Under the pieces are notes generated by a model. It saw only the letters and a list, made by a program, of their open reading frames with translations. It ran no database searches and had not been told where the DNA came from. A stretch of DNA of 64,000 bases from Mansonella perstans (Eukaryota > Nematoda > Chromadorea > Rhabditida > Onchocercidae), in contig JBAMDO010000046.1 in the NCBI GenBank assembly GCA_037074765.1, positions 124,001 to 188,000 on the forward strand, given 5' to 3'. The translations under genes were made by a program, and so were the position numbers. Every line of letters begins with the position of its first letter. Positions within the stretch are counted from its first letter, which is position 1. Below are positions 38,436 to 50,200 of the stretch, piece by piece.

Positions 38436-39149
38436 CTAACCAAAGCCTATATCCGACCTTAGCTCATATCATAAACGATAATTAGCCTCGAAGTAAAATT
38501 GATTTTCTCGAAATTGCAATTTCTTTCTGCGCGAAGGATTTATCTTGTTTTCCACTGAACCGATTAGTAATAGACGTTTTCATTCTGGAATAGTGCAGGT
38601 CAAAGCTGTTGTTAGGGTTGTGTTGTACATTGTTCACATTGCAGAGAGGGATAAAATATCGAATAAAATCGTACAAAATGGAAGTAAATCTTTTTCTGGG
38701 AGATAATTTCCCGATATTTACTGGTATAGTTTTGAGGAACGGTAATGGATTGAGATTCAGGAAAAACCTAATTGGAATCAACAATAAGTGCAACATAATA
38801 TAGAAATTCAAAAAATTTCTGCAAGCAGTTTTATAGAGAAATCACACTTCACTATTGCTTGCTGACGGACGTTACAAGCATTTACCATTCATCAAGAATA
38901 GAATCTGGATACTCCCATAATGCAATGAGCAATTCCCAGCTCACTCATCTAAACCAAATATCTCAAGACGAGATTAATAATTTCATAGCGAGAATAGCGC
39001 TCTGTGAATTGATTGAAAATAGTAGCATTTTGGATTGGAATTTTTCCCTAACAATGGTCATACCGTTCTAATTGTTTACGCTAGATAACGGGTTGCACGT
39101 ATTTTCATTATTTCAATCGTGATTTCATTGGTTCCAGGTCCTTTTTACA
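38436..39149. other. Region between divergent genes
   Basis: Contains the presumed missing 5' part of the minus-strand membrane protein and the upstream region of the snRNP gene. Long open frames on both strands (38482-38811 minus, 38609-38803 plus) overlap and are AT-driven. No promoter motif could be named. Confidence 0.45.
39132..39137 (+). promoter_or_regulatory. Candidate trans-splice acceptor before the snRNP gene
   Basis: TTCCAG 12 bases before the ATG at 39150, with no coding exon upstream; the same spacing as at the phosphatase gene. Inferred spliced-leader addition site. Confidence 0.5.
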
Positions 39150-40610
39150 ATGGACGTGAAGCCAAATCATACCATTTATATCAATAATCTCAATGAAAAA
39201 ACGAAAAAGGAAGGTAAGCTCTGTTCTTTTGACTAATTGGTTGTAGTTTTAATGTGAGTATGCCAAGTGAAATTAGCAATTTGAGGTAAGTTTTTAAGTT
39301 TATTAGAATGGATAATTTCTATTTGCAGAATAAATTTTTCAGAACTCAAAAAGGCTCTTTACGCTATTTTTTCACAGTTCGGACAGATTATTGATATAAT
39401 GGCATTCAAAACATTGAAAATGCGTGGACAGGTTTGTTTTGTTCTTGTTAAATTCTTAGGAATACATATACATATATATATATATACATATATTTCGGTG
39501 TATGTATAAACATATAAAGTTTTTTTTTTTTTTACAGGCACATGTGATATTTAAGGAAATAAGTTCAGCCACGAACGCTTTACGTGCAATGCAAGGCTTC
39601 CCATTTTATGATAAACCCATGGTGTGTTTTATTTATTTACAATTAGTCTACTAAGACTTTCACACCTATCTTATCAGCATTATTTATTTTTACAAGATTT
39701 TTTTTTTTTTGTTCAGTTTTAGACGTCATTGTGACAATAAGCTCTTGTTATGCCCATTATCACTTTTGACCTTCCGATATGATAGTATAATCAAATCTGA
39801 GGCACCAGAATTCGAATTTTGTTTTGCAGCGCATACAGTTTGCGCGCGAGGATTCTGACGTTATTGCTAAAGCGAAAGGTACTTATACAGATCGTCCGAA
39901 GAAGCATCTTCTTGCAAAGCAGACCGTCGGAGAAAAACGAAAAAAGACAAATCATATAAAGGAGAGTAAAAAGGTAGGATGTCGTTCGAATCTGATATGC
40001 GATGTGCACAGTATATAACGACTAGTAATATATGTGTTATATACGTTGTAATAGTTCAAATCCGCTACATTTGATTCTATTTTAGATGCGTTTGGACAAA
40101 TCTCTAACTGGAAAAACTGAGCTTCCAGAAAAAGCAAATCCACCGAATAAAATCTTGTTTTGCACAAATTTGCCTGAAGAGACGACAGAGCAGATGCTTT
40201 CCCTTCTTTTTAATCCGTAAGTTTTAATGTTTTTTTAAAATGGTTTTTTAAACTTTGAAAAGTTGCTGTACTTCAGTTTTGAGGAAGTACAGTACAGCTG
40301 TTTGTTGCTACAGTTGTTTGAATTGTTTATTGTTCGAAATCTGGATTATTGATTGTTCTGCAGAAATTTAGCGGCTCCATTGCTATGCTCAGTTAATATA
40401 GACTCTGTTGAAGTGCAGCATCTGGAAGAAAATTTCTGCTTTTTTTACAGTTATCCTGGTCTCAAGGACATCAGGCGCATTCCGAATAGGCCAGATATCG
40501 CTTTTGTTGAATTCGAGACGGAAGCTGAAGCAACGTCAGCTCGTGCCGGTTTAAATAATTTCAAGATTACACCTTCGCAGTCGATGTATGTCAATTATGC
40601 CAACAAGTGA
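39150..40610 (+). CDS. snrpb2: U1A/U2B''-type snRNP protein with two RRMs (SNF family)
   Basis: Six exons (39150-39213, 39343-39431, 39538-39621, 39830-39973, 40086-40216, 40451-40610) give 223 residues, the family's normal size. RRM1 (about residues 6-90) has RNP2 IYINNL and RNP1 RGQAHVIF and the family block [18 protein letters not shown] Lys-rich linker (about 95-140) follows. RRM2 has [30 protein letters not shown] and ends in the typical [16 protein letters not shown]. The family binds stem-loop II of U1 snRNA (U1A) or stem-loop IV of U2 snRNA with U2A' (U2B''), in the nucleus. The N-terminus [17 protein letters not shown] looks closer to U2B'', but one protein could serve both snRNPs, as fly SNF does. 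C. elegans has two such genes, rnp-2 and rnp-3; only one is visible here. Confidence 0.95.
39464..39494. repeat. CATATA/TA simple repeat in an intron
   Basis: Short TA-rich dinucleotide run inside intron 2 of the snRNP gene. Confidence 0.8.
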
Positions 40611-41285
40611 TTTTCTTAGAACTTTTCTATTTTTGTTGATCTCTGGATTCCTTTAACATTTTATGGGATTGTTTTCCATAATTTATTTTCTATAATTCGC
40701 CAAAATATTATTGTGCAAATTTCATCAGCTTCTCTTGTCTTTGTTGGTATAATTGAAATTATCAGTTTCACATATTTCATAAACCAATTGTCGATTTCAT
40801 ATGATTTCGTATTGTTTGATAATTCGTATTACTTATAAAATGAAATTCCACGGAAATTGATGTTTATCCTTCATTTTGATAGCCACCGAAATGGCAGAGC
40901 ACAATTTCCTTGCCATGTTGATAATTTTCGTTTATTCATTAATGTGCGTGTCTATAACATACGACACCAGGGTTTGAGGTTTTCCAGTATTTTTTATGTT
41001 TATTTAGTAGGAAATCTGTCAGGTAGCCACCATTTCTTAAAGTGTGATATGTGTGGTAACGAAAGAATCAGGATGAAATCCCCACCACTGCTACCGCCTT
41101 ATTTCCACCCCCTCCTCTTCTGATTCCAATGCCGCAAAGACTGATAAGTTTTCCATGGATATAATTCTAACCGACGTCTAATAGCGCTATGTATTTTTGT
41201 GACTTAAACGTTGCTGAGGTGGTATAAGCCTAGTTGTGTTGAAGGTGCATTTTAAAACCGTTGTCTTCGTGTCTCGGTTTTTCAG
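40611..41285. other. Intergenic between snRNP gene and HSCB
   Basis: About 0.7 kb with no supportable exon. It should contain the first exon of HSCB if that gene has an ordinary cis-spliced 5' end, but no ATG exon ending in the required phase could be identified. Confidence 0.45.
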
Positions 41286-43126
41286 CTTCACTGAAAAATT
41301 ATTCAAGTTACATTTTGAAAAAACGTAAGTGTATGAGCTTATTTGGCGATGTACTTATTTCGATTAAGACGGGATGTTCCCTTATGCAATTTACGGTTGG
41401 TATTTATTTTTCAATTTTTCAATAACTGCTTATTTGAAAATTTGAACCAGCCGTATTCATGCCATCGAATGGCAGCTTGTTTCTATTTCCAGTAAAATCA
41501 AAAAAAGATGTACCGCAATTTTGGATTGTTGGAAATGTCATAAAGCTATTCATTGTTTGAAGGTACGTTTCCAGTCTCTTTAAAATGTTGCACTGCAAGG
41601 TGAAAGGCTTAACCCGGTGAAAATTTTCTCAATGTGCATGGAATTTTTGACTTGCTGATAATAGCTTTTTATTCACATTCTATTTACGATATTTCACATA
41701 GATGGATTTCTCTAATTTTTGCAATCTCGATCGTAGACAAGCGCTATTTTCAATTAAGTAAAACAGGAACCAAATTTTTTATCATTATTAATTATTTATC
41801 TGTTGGGATGTAATTCTTTCCGATTCAGTCGTGTTGTTGTGCAGTTCTAAAAAGCTCCGTTATTTAGATGTGCAGAATGAAGAGAAGGATTAAGACTGTT
41901 TGAATTAAAGGATTTTGTAAGGGTTTAATTTATGATTCATCGATGTATTTGTAGGTTCAAAAAGTGGAGATTGCTTGTTTACAGGAAAAGTTATTCTGTC
42001 CAATGTGTTCAGCCATCCAACCAGTTGAAGGCAAAAATTATTTCGATTCTTTGGGGCTGCTTCCTGGATTTGATGTTGATCTTTCGTTATTGAAGATGAA
42101 TTTCCTAAGGTTGCAGTCAGTTGTTCATCCTGACAAATTTTCAACATGTTCTCAAGTAACAATTTTAATTCGTACTTTATGATAAGCAATGCTACTTTTG
42201 TGCGCCTTGAAATACACTGTTTATGCTTGCATCATCTTCGTAAGGAAAAATTCCCTTTTTTATCATTTTTATAGAAGCAAAGAAATCTTCGTTTTTTGCT
42301 GAAGACAAGGTAAGATTATTGTCGTAGGTTTACCCTGTCTGTTTTCAGCCTTTTATTGATTAAACTGACCTGATCAGGTTTTTCCAAATCTTCGGAGAGT
42401 TCATATCAGTTTTCTGGAAGATTTGTTTCGCATTTTCTCACTTTTATTTCTTCCTGATCTAAAATTCATAGGCAAGTTATAATTTGTCATCTCATGTTCA
42501 ATACAGTTTATTTGTTGTTTTACAGGAAGAGAAAGAAATATCTGAAAATTGCTCACGATATCTCAATGAAGCGTATAAAACACTGACCGAACCGTTAGAG
42601 AGGGCGAAATATCTGCTGGCATTGAAAGGGGAGCCATTGGATGATAAAAGTAATATAACTTTTCTAAGTTCATTTTGACTACTGTCATTGCGGCATTCAA
42701 TTTCCAGTTTACAGAATTAGTCCTATAACAATTTCCTAGATTTTACTGTATGATACTGCTATATAATAGCATGTTAGTTGGTTATGTTTTCCTGAAATTA
42801 AAAAAGACTTCGAGAACTTTAAAATTTTTTTTCCATCAGCTGTAAGTTCAGTATAGTAATTGGTAATGTTTCTAGATGCAATGGACAATAAGGATTTCAT
42901 GGCAAAAATGATGGAATTGAATGAACTGGTTGAAACAAGCAATAATTTAGAGGAATTGAACATTATGTTGAATGAAGTGAAGGCTAACATCCAATTGTTA
43001 GGTGAAGAATTTAAAAACAGCATTGAAACAAACGAATTTAAAAAAGCAAAAGAAGCTGTATTCAAATTAACATTCTATTATCGTTTGAAAGCTACTTTAT
43101 CAAATAAAATGAGGGTCAATGAATAA
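41286..43126 (+). CDS. hscb: HSCB / Hsc20 J-type co-chaperone for Fe-S cluster assembly (start not found)
   Basis: HSCB is the mitochondrial J protein that delivers the ISCU scaffold to HSPA9 during Fe-S transfer. Exons 41493-41562, 41955-42155, 42283-42309, 42526-42649 and 42876-43126 join in phase. A tetracysteine metal site is seen (CWKC in the first, CPMC in the second), as in animal HSCB. The J domain follows with YFDSLGLLPGFDVDLSLLK and the HPDKF signature, then LNEAYKTLTEPLERAKYLL. The C-terminal three-helix ISCU-binding region (MELNELVETSNNLEELN) ends at TAA. The 5' end is unclear: 41286-41324 fits by phase but has no ATG. The small exon at 42283 requires an unusual GCAAAG acceptor. 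Family identity is secure; the N-terminal model is not. Confidence 0.88.
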
Positions 43127-43154
43127 ATCTTGCTTTTCTGTTGTTTTGCTCAAA

Positions 43155-43160
43155 AATAAA
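43155..43160 (+). terminator. HSCB poly-A signal
   Basis: AATAAA 28 bases after the HSCB stop codon, in an A-rich context. Confidence 0.6.
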
Positions 43161-43910
43161 AATGAACAAGTTATTTGTTCTCAGCGCTATTTTTTTTTCG
43201 TGTGTGAAAAGATAAACATCTCGTGTTAACTTTTTTTTTTTCCTTTTTATAATATGAATATATACAGTTCATTATAATCAATCAATATTTCTTCAAAAAA
43301 CCTAGCTTTAAACGTTTCTTTTCGTACTATTCAAATGGGTTGAAAGGTCAGCTTTTAGCGCACCTGTTGGTTGTAAAAAAAGCAACTGATTTTTGAATTG
43401 TTGTCTAGAAAGACGCGGGAATGTCACATAATCATAAATGATGAGGTCATAAATGCATCTTGTGTTGTTGATATCGGACATATGTGGGATTTCGGTCATT
43501 GCTACTTTTTTTTTTGTTTGTAGCCTTACCCTGTCTATCCCATCATCAGTTATGTATGTGAGATGCTGAATGCTCCCTTATCTGATGTACACTATCGCAC
43601 TTATATACTTAGTTAGTTATCCACATCAGCGAATATATTCAGTTGAATGCATTATGGATGACCTCTAATAAGTAAGTGTAACATTGAGAATGTCATGATG
43701 CGTGCATCCTGCAATGTTATATGAGTTACAGAAATTGAGCAAGACATCTTATTTGTTGAATGCAGAAATTTTTTTTCACGGGCAACTTACATGAACAAAT
43801 CGGCTTTTACATGAATTTTACATGAACAAATCGGCACTTATAATTCTCATGAGTATTTCTTATAATAACTGGGCATACATTGTATTGTTACAAAAACGGA
43901 AGATAGTGAT

Positions 43911-44130
43911 AAATTATATCGATAATGTTAAAATTATAGCGATAATGTTAAAATTATAGCGATAATGTTAAAATTATAGCGATAATGTTAAAATTATAGC
44001 GATAATGTTAAAATTATAGCGATAATGTTAAAATTATAGCGATAATGTTAAAATTATAGCGATAATGTTAAAATTATAGCGATAATGTTAAAATTATAGC
44101 GATAATGTTAAAATTATAGCGATAATGTTA
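43911..44130. repeat. 20-bp minisatellite, 11 copies, near-perfect
   Basis: The unit AAATTATAGCGATAATGTTA repeats in strict register across 220 bases. Only the first copy differs, by one base (TATATC in place of TATAGC). The unit length is not a multiple of three, and stop codons occur in several frames, so it is not coding. Confidence 0.97.
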
Positions 44131-44675
44131 CTTATCAGGAAATGCGGAGATATATATGTACCAAAAGATTCGAGGAATAACACTCTTCCATAACTGATCC
44201 ACACTCTCCTTCTCTCTCTTACACAATTCGGATACTCTTCTTCTCTCCTAAACTATCCAGACACTCTCTTTCTCTTCTATACCATCCATCATTGTCTATG
44301 TCCATTTTTTTGTATCTATCACAGTACCTTATCTATGCACAATCTTTCTCACCTATCTTTCATCATAGTCTGCATTTATGGAAGAATGTTAGAGTGAAAA
44401 AATCGATTGGTGATTGAGCACACTTCCACCCTCATTCATTCACCATTTTTAGGCTTCCATGTGGCGGTTGTTTCATCATTGGGTTCCAATCTATGATTTT
44501 TGTCTGGATGATTTGACTTGATAGTTTTTGTTTTGTTTTTTTAATGGATTATAACAGTGGTAAAGAATGACCTGAAATTATTGCACGTATTTTTGGAATA
44601 GGTTTCTCGATTTGCACGTCCATTTATAACAGAAACGTGAATTGTCCGCCATATACTACGTGCTTATAAATTATC

Positions 44676-44699
44676 TTTTTTTTTTTTTTTTTTTTTTTT
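44676..44699. repeat. Poly-T tract (24 T)
   Basis: Uninterrupted T run about 75 bases upstream of the small RRM gene's ATG. It may serve as the polypyrimidine tract for the TTGTAG at 44712-44717. Confidence 0.9.
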
Positions 44700-44773
44700 A
44701 TTCAAAAATTCTTGTAGTTCTCGGGTCATTTCTGTCTCTTGCCAAGATCTCACGTTCGATTCTGAAGGAAATC

Positions 44774-45650
44774 ATGTCTCGCTCAGTGTTCGGTCAGTTT
44801 TGTTTCACGTCTATAAAATTTTAGGAATTGAGTTTTAAATGAGAATTCAAATGACCATTGTATGGAAGAAAGGAATTTCATTGGCTATATTTTACATATA
44901 ACTGTTGTTATTCTAAATGATAGAAATATAAATAAAATAACGGTCGGAAATAATACTAAAAAGCTATACATTGGTAATTTTAAATTAGCATATATTTAAA
45001 GGATTCAAAAAAAACAAGTGAAATATTTTGCAAAAGTTTTCTAAAACCACGTAGGTAAAGGGTGATTATAGTTGGTTTTTGTATTCAGATACAATGGCTT
45101 GCTAGATCTTTTATCTCATACTTTCTGATACAGTTCACAAAGTATACATACATATACATATATATATATATATATATAGGGAGTCAGGCTTTAATTCAAA
45201 TTCCTCTTCAGCTCATTAGCTGGCAGAATGCTAGGATACAGATTACTTATTTCTCAGAACTTTAGACATCTGCAGAAAATTTTTTTTTTTTTTTTGGTCC
45301 AGCAGAAAAACAAAGACTGACATTTTCGTATATTTTGTTGTAAGCGAAGAATACTGTCAGCTACACTTGCTTTTTTATTCTTTGGCAGCATTATGGAATG
45401 TTTGAACTGTCGTTTTTCAGTTGGAAATCTGCCTTACAGCGCAAGAGAGGAAGATGTGGCTAATTTTTTTTGGCAAGTTGGTCCGGTAACTAGCGTACGC
45501 ATCGTCTTGGACCGGGATACAGGTCGTCCGCGTGGTTTCGGTTTCTGTGAATTCGAAACGGAAGCAGCGGCGGAACAGGCTGTTGGAAGTATGAACCACG
45601 CGGAATTTATGGGACGTCAGCTTCGTGTAGACCGTGCTATTTCTCGATAA
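44774..45650 (+). CDS. Minimal single-RRM RNA-binding protein (CstF64-like RRM)
   Basis: Two exons (44774-44792 and 45421-45650) give only 82 residues: one complete RRM and almost nothing else. RNP2 is VFVGNL at residues 5-10 and RNP1 is RGFGFCEF near 48-55. The RRM resembles that of the polyadenylation factor CstF64 (VGNLPY at the start, MGRQLRVDRA at the end). It lacks the CstF64 hinge, Pro/Gly-rich region and C-terminal domain and stops after AISR. C. elegans has similar tiny RRM proteins (R09B3.2/R09B3.3, by memory). The six-codon first exon MSRSVF is chosen because its G/GT donor joins exactly to TT-GGA to restore the RNP2 valine. It is probably nuclear and RNA-binding; targets are unknown. 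Confidence 0.88.
45145..45178. repeat. CATA/TA simple repeat in an intron
   Basis: TATACATACATATACATATATATATA-type run (dinucleotide TA with CA interruptions) within the single intron of the small RRM gene. Confidence 0.85.
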
Positions 45651-45848
45651 ATAATCTCGATGGCTTTAGGGCACACCCATTGTTTTGTTGCAATCATCCG
45701 TTACAAAAGTTTTGTTTTTGCAACCCGATTACTCATACATTGGTGTAATTACAGTGTTGACGTATTTTGTGGCGGTTTATTTCCTTGTCACATCTTTTGA
45801 CTCTCTTTAAGTACAAAAATGATTTTTGTTTTGACGCGTATTTTCAAT

Positions 45849-45854
45849 AATAAA
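45849..45854 (+). terminator. Candidate poly-A signal of the small RRM gene
   Basis: AATAAA about 200 bases after the stop codon at 45650. Confidence 0.45.
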
Positions 45855-47253
45855 AATTACGTTATAAGGTGGTGTGTAGCGAAAAATAATCCTGTCCTAT
45901 GAAATTAATTTTGACTGGTAGGTTGTCAAGTATGCATCGTCTATTGCATTTCACGCAATACTAATTGTACCGAAGCTCAGGACGTGTGATGTTTTGTGAT
46001 GTTTGGAAAACCGGAGCGTTGATCTTTACCGAGGCAGAAACAGTTTTGCCGTAGTGTTGATTAATACTCCTTTACTGGTAATGATCGGGTATTTAAGCAC
46101 GAATCACTGATGAGATCGAACGGTACAGCAGAAACCTTGTATTCAGACACGGCAAATACTGTTGGTTCACTAGAAGGTCGCGTAACCATTATCGCAGTTG
46201 TTTGTTGCATCCATTTCACGTCATTCGTACATTTGGTGTATAAAGCACTCAAAGTATGTTAGAGTTTTAAAATTACGGAGGGTAGTCTTTGGTATTTCTT
46301 ATAATTCAGAAAGAGTTATTATATGAGAGAGAGAAAGCAGCAAAGTATGAGAGACGGTCGTCTCCATCGGCTATTCGTTTGGAATGATTGGATGGGCTCG
46401 ATAGAATTAGCGGTGTATCCGAGGTGGTATACTTTGCGCTTTGTCTCAGAACGCATGTATTAAACTACGGAAATTATCTGTAGCACCGCTGATCAACATG
46501 AGTAGAATTTGGTCCCATTACAGTTTCCCAACATTTCTTCAAAATCCCTTACCTTGAACTTTCATAAGCTAAAGACAGATGAATGCAAATCATTCATAGG
46601 TGGACCACAATCTTTTTCTCCAGCAGTTCTTCAGGAATCTTCAGTGCTCGGAAATACTTTGCATTCCGAAGTTTTACTTCGAAGAAGATGTACTTTTTTT
46701 TCCTTATATCTGAAGAAAATTATAGCATCTTTATACTTGAAACTTTTTCTGCCGAGTTTATTGCATGTGTTTACACACTATCGTGAAATTCATAACCATT
46801 TTCTTTCATTTAATAGACTCATTCTTTTCGTCGCTAATTTTTTATCAACTAAAATCACTGCTATAATTTACAAACAACAGGAGAAACACATATGAAATTT
46901 GATGGAGTCAACGACAAGTGTAAGTCATATCGGCCTTTTGATCAAATAATTTTCTAATGAATTTTTGGGTATCTTATTTTGCACTTTTCTCTTCATTAAT
47001 TTTTTCTTTGACGTCTTATCTTTCGGACATCCGCACGCCACCATCACTTTGTCAGTGTTTTGAGTGTCTTGCAGTTCATTTATCGCTTGTCTGCAAAGAG
47101 AATATTTATGCAAAAAATAACCAATGCCTGAGTCTAAAATAGCCTAAAATCGAAACGTTGAGTCCAACATCTTTTGTTACATAAAACTATATTCGTTACG
47201 TTTTTAACCATAGTTATAAAAATATCTGCACAAATATTTGGGTTTTCTATATA
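45855..47253. other. Intergenic between convergent genes
   Basis: Between the small RRM gene (plus) and polymerase kappa (minus). The frames at 46061-46252 (minus) and 46509-46895 (plus) have no recognisable motif or splice context. No RNA gene was seen. Confidence 0.55.
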
Positions 47254-50200
47254 TCAATTGCTGAACCTATTCAAACATTCGTCAATATGTTGATTCACTA
47301 AATCGAGCCCGCTTGGCAGTATGATTTTGCAAATTGGGCAAGACTGTGGTTCAGTCGAATAAACCACTTCCTGAAATCCATCGTCTGCTCTGTCCTCACT
47401 ATTGACGTTACCGTCATATTTTGAAGTTGCGAATAAAAAACTATCATTTGAAGCATTATCACTAATATGTTCCAGCGCTGTTGATTCTCTTTGTTTCCAG
47501 AATGAGTGCAGCGAATTTGATGACTCAACCTGGAAAAATGTAGCATGAGAAAGAGTAAAAATGATCCACATAATAAATATAAACACAAAACATTGGAAGC
47601 ATACCTTCTCGTCTTCGAATACTAGATGTGCTAACCGTATACCAAGCAATCGCAAATATTTGTCACTGTCGTGGCCATCATGCATTTCTCGACGTACAAA
47701 CTTCGAACATAAAGCAAACAAACGGTCTACATCAGAAATTATGTAATCCACGCTAAAAAACTAAACAGTTAAGGAATTTATAGTAATTTTCAAGTAATTT
47801 CAAAGTATAAGATGTTTTACCTTATTCTTTCTGGGAAACATGGAGTTAGCTATTAAAAGCATGATGACAAAGAGAAGGAATATGATACCTGCAGCATCTT
47901 GTCATTACATCAAACGTCGAGAACTTCATCTTTACAGTAACTGTGCGTCCCCCTCGAATTCCGTGATCGGGTAAAGAATCGATAAGTTCATTGCAAAGAC
48001 TTTCCAATATCTGTAACGTTTAAGAAGCCATTACTAAAAAAAAAAATTTTCAAGTTATAAAAATTTCTAGAATACTCAGATTTCCGCAACTTTTTCTAAA
48101 CTCACGATCTTAAAACTTCAACAATCTAAAACAAAATATCTGCAGAGCATTTCCTGAAGAAGAGCTCCAAGGTCTCCAGTAGGATGGAATGTTCTTTCTG
48201 TACTGATACTTTTTCGTCTTGCTTTTTGATCAGCATCGAACGAATGACATATCCCAAGAGCAATTCGTAAAAAATATTCGTAATTCCGTTGCGTGAAAAT
48301 CAAATTGATAATTCCACGCTGTTCATATAAATCACCACATTTTTCCAAACCTATGCCTTTCAGAACTGCTTCTGTTACAGGTCCAATCCCGCTTATCTGA
48401 AATATTAAGCATAAACTGCAGAAGCGGTAGGAAATAATAGTAAAGCCCTCACTGTTAAATTAGTGGATGTATAAAATTACCTTACGTATGGGAAGATCCT
48501 TCAAGAAACTCAAAACGGCTTCTCTTTTATTCAACAGACGATATTGTCCGTTTGGTTTATTTATGTCGGAACATACTTTCGCTAACAGAGAATTTGGCGC
48601 AATTCCTACAATATTTATTGGCTGATATGAGAAAAAAAGGACAAGAAATATTTGCTCTTAATACAATAAACGTTGAAATGCCAAATGATAGCAGCAGTAC
48701 ACCAGTAAGACAAGATCTTGTCTATTTAGTCCAAATTATCAAAGCATTAAAAACTAAATTCTTGTCTTCATATCATAAATCTAATGTTTGAAGCACGCAT
48801 CCGCATGCACGCTTTACCTATTTTTTTCTAATAAACTGTTAAATTTAGTGACTACTACTGAAAGATTATAATCATTAACTGCACCTGCACTGCAAGTTAA
48901 ACCCACTGCTTGTTCTACTCTGAATCGAATTTCACGGACAATCTGCAAAATTGTTTCGCCTAGCAAACATATTTTCGAATTATATTAAAACGTTCGTTTA
49001 TACCAACAGAAACAGAAACCGTGAAACACGTACTTCATCAACATCTACTCCGAAAGTGATGCGATCTCGTACAATTTTACACAGCTTTTTACATTTTGTG
49101 CACATCTCTTCAGTAATCTCAGCATCACCCAAGTGACATGTTTCATTTTCCGCAACCAAAGGCAGCCGGCAAACACACTCACCCATATATCGAATTCGTT
49201 CGTGCTCGACTGCAAAATTGCATATTCTAAAATAAATACAGAAAAAAACAGTAGCAACACAACAATTAAAATATGTACCTGGACCTATGCGAAATCGATT
49301 TTGGATGTAGGCAGTTAAATCGATATAAGCTTCATCCAAGCCATACGCACAAATATCAGGATCATATTCTCTAAGTATTTTCCTAAACTGAAAATTAACT
49401 GCGAAAATTCTAGTTATTTTATCGAAACATTTTGCTTCCCTAAATTTAAAATTCCACAAAAATCCGAAAATACCAACCACAGAACTTGCTTCTCGATATT
49501 TGGCAAAACAACCACGAATGATTTTTAGTTGGGGACACAATTTCTTTGCAATGAAACCAGGCATAGCAGAACGGACACCGAAACGACGCGCGACATAATT
49601 TGATGTACTCTAAAAAAAAGCTAGAACTAACGGTTACAATACAGCCTTCACATAACTTTCCCAAAATGATTACTAGATTCTAATTTCTGCTTGAAAATGG
49701 TGCAGCGTGAGATGCTAAGATCATTTACATTTCATATGCTGCACTGTATAACAAACAGTTACAAAGCAGTAGCAGTTAAAAGGAAGTATGGTGAATTTCA
49801 GGGGTTAGGATAAAAAAACTGATAACTCCACTGGTATATAAAAGGAAGAAAAATCAAATGATAACAAATACATTTCATAAAATAGCCAAGCAACTGTCAC
49901 ATCTGTTCTATCTCAGAGCTGCAGTGCAATACAAGTTGCTCAGCAAAAACGTAGTATCATGTACATAAACGATCCAAAAAATTACTACACATACAAGCAT
50001 TGAATTCGAACCAACGGCCATTGGAATACTGCGCAGTGAAGGATCATCTCTCATTTCAACAGCAGCATAAAATGCATCCATATCAACATGAACAGCATAA
50101 CGAGAAAGATCACGTTCTTTTTCCAATTCGGCCATCAAAACATCCATCTAAATTATACAGCTTGTCTCGCATCACAAAGAATCATCCGATAGCAGTCTTT

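Larger units (their letters stand above)
43161..44773. other. Intergenic, minisatellite-bearing
   Basis: Between HSCB and the small RRM gene. It holds a T-rich run, a duplicated ACATGAA(CAAATCGGC) segment near 43790-43835, the 20-bp minisatellite, a CT-rich stretch (about 44200-44280) and a T24 tract (44676-44699). TTGTAG at 44712-44717 is a possible trans-splice acceptor for the next gene. Confidence 0.6.

Noticed and set aside
43911..44130. CRISPR-like array
   Set aside because: The 20-bp units are contiguous with no spacers, and the host is a eukaryote; this is a minisatellite.
47254..47751. 165-codon frame read straight through a polymerase kappa intron
   Set aside because: The interval 47604-47530 has a good donor and acceptor and encodes a hydrophobic insert absent from the family, so it is an intron that happens to stay open.
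48998..49564. 188-codon frame read straight through polymerase kappa introns 4 and 5
   Set aside because: The family alignment (KYREASSV joined to [10 protein letters not shown]) and splice sites show that introns are removed here.
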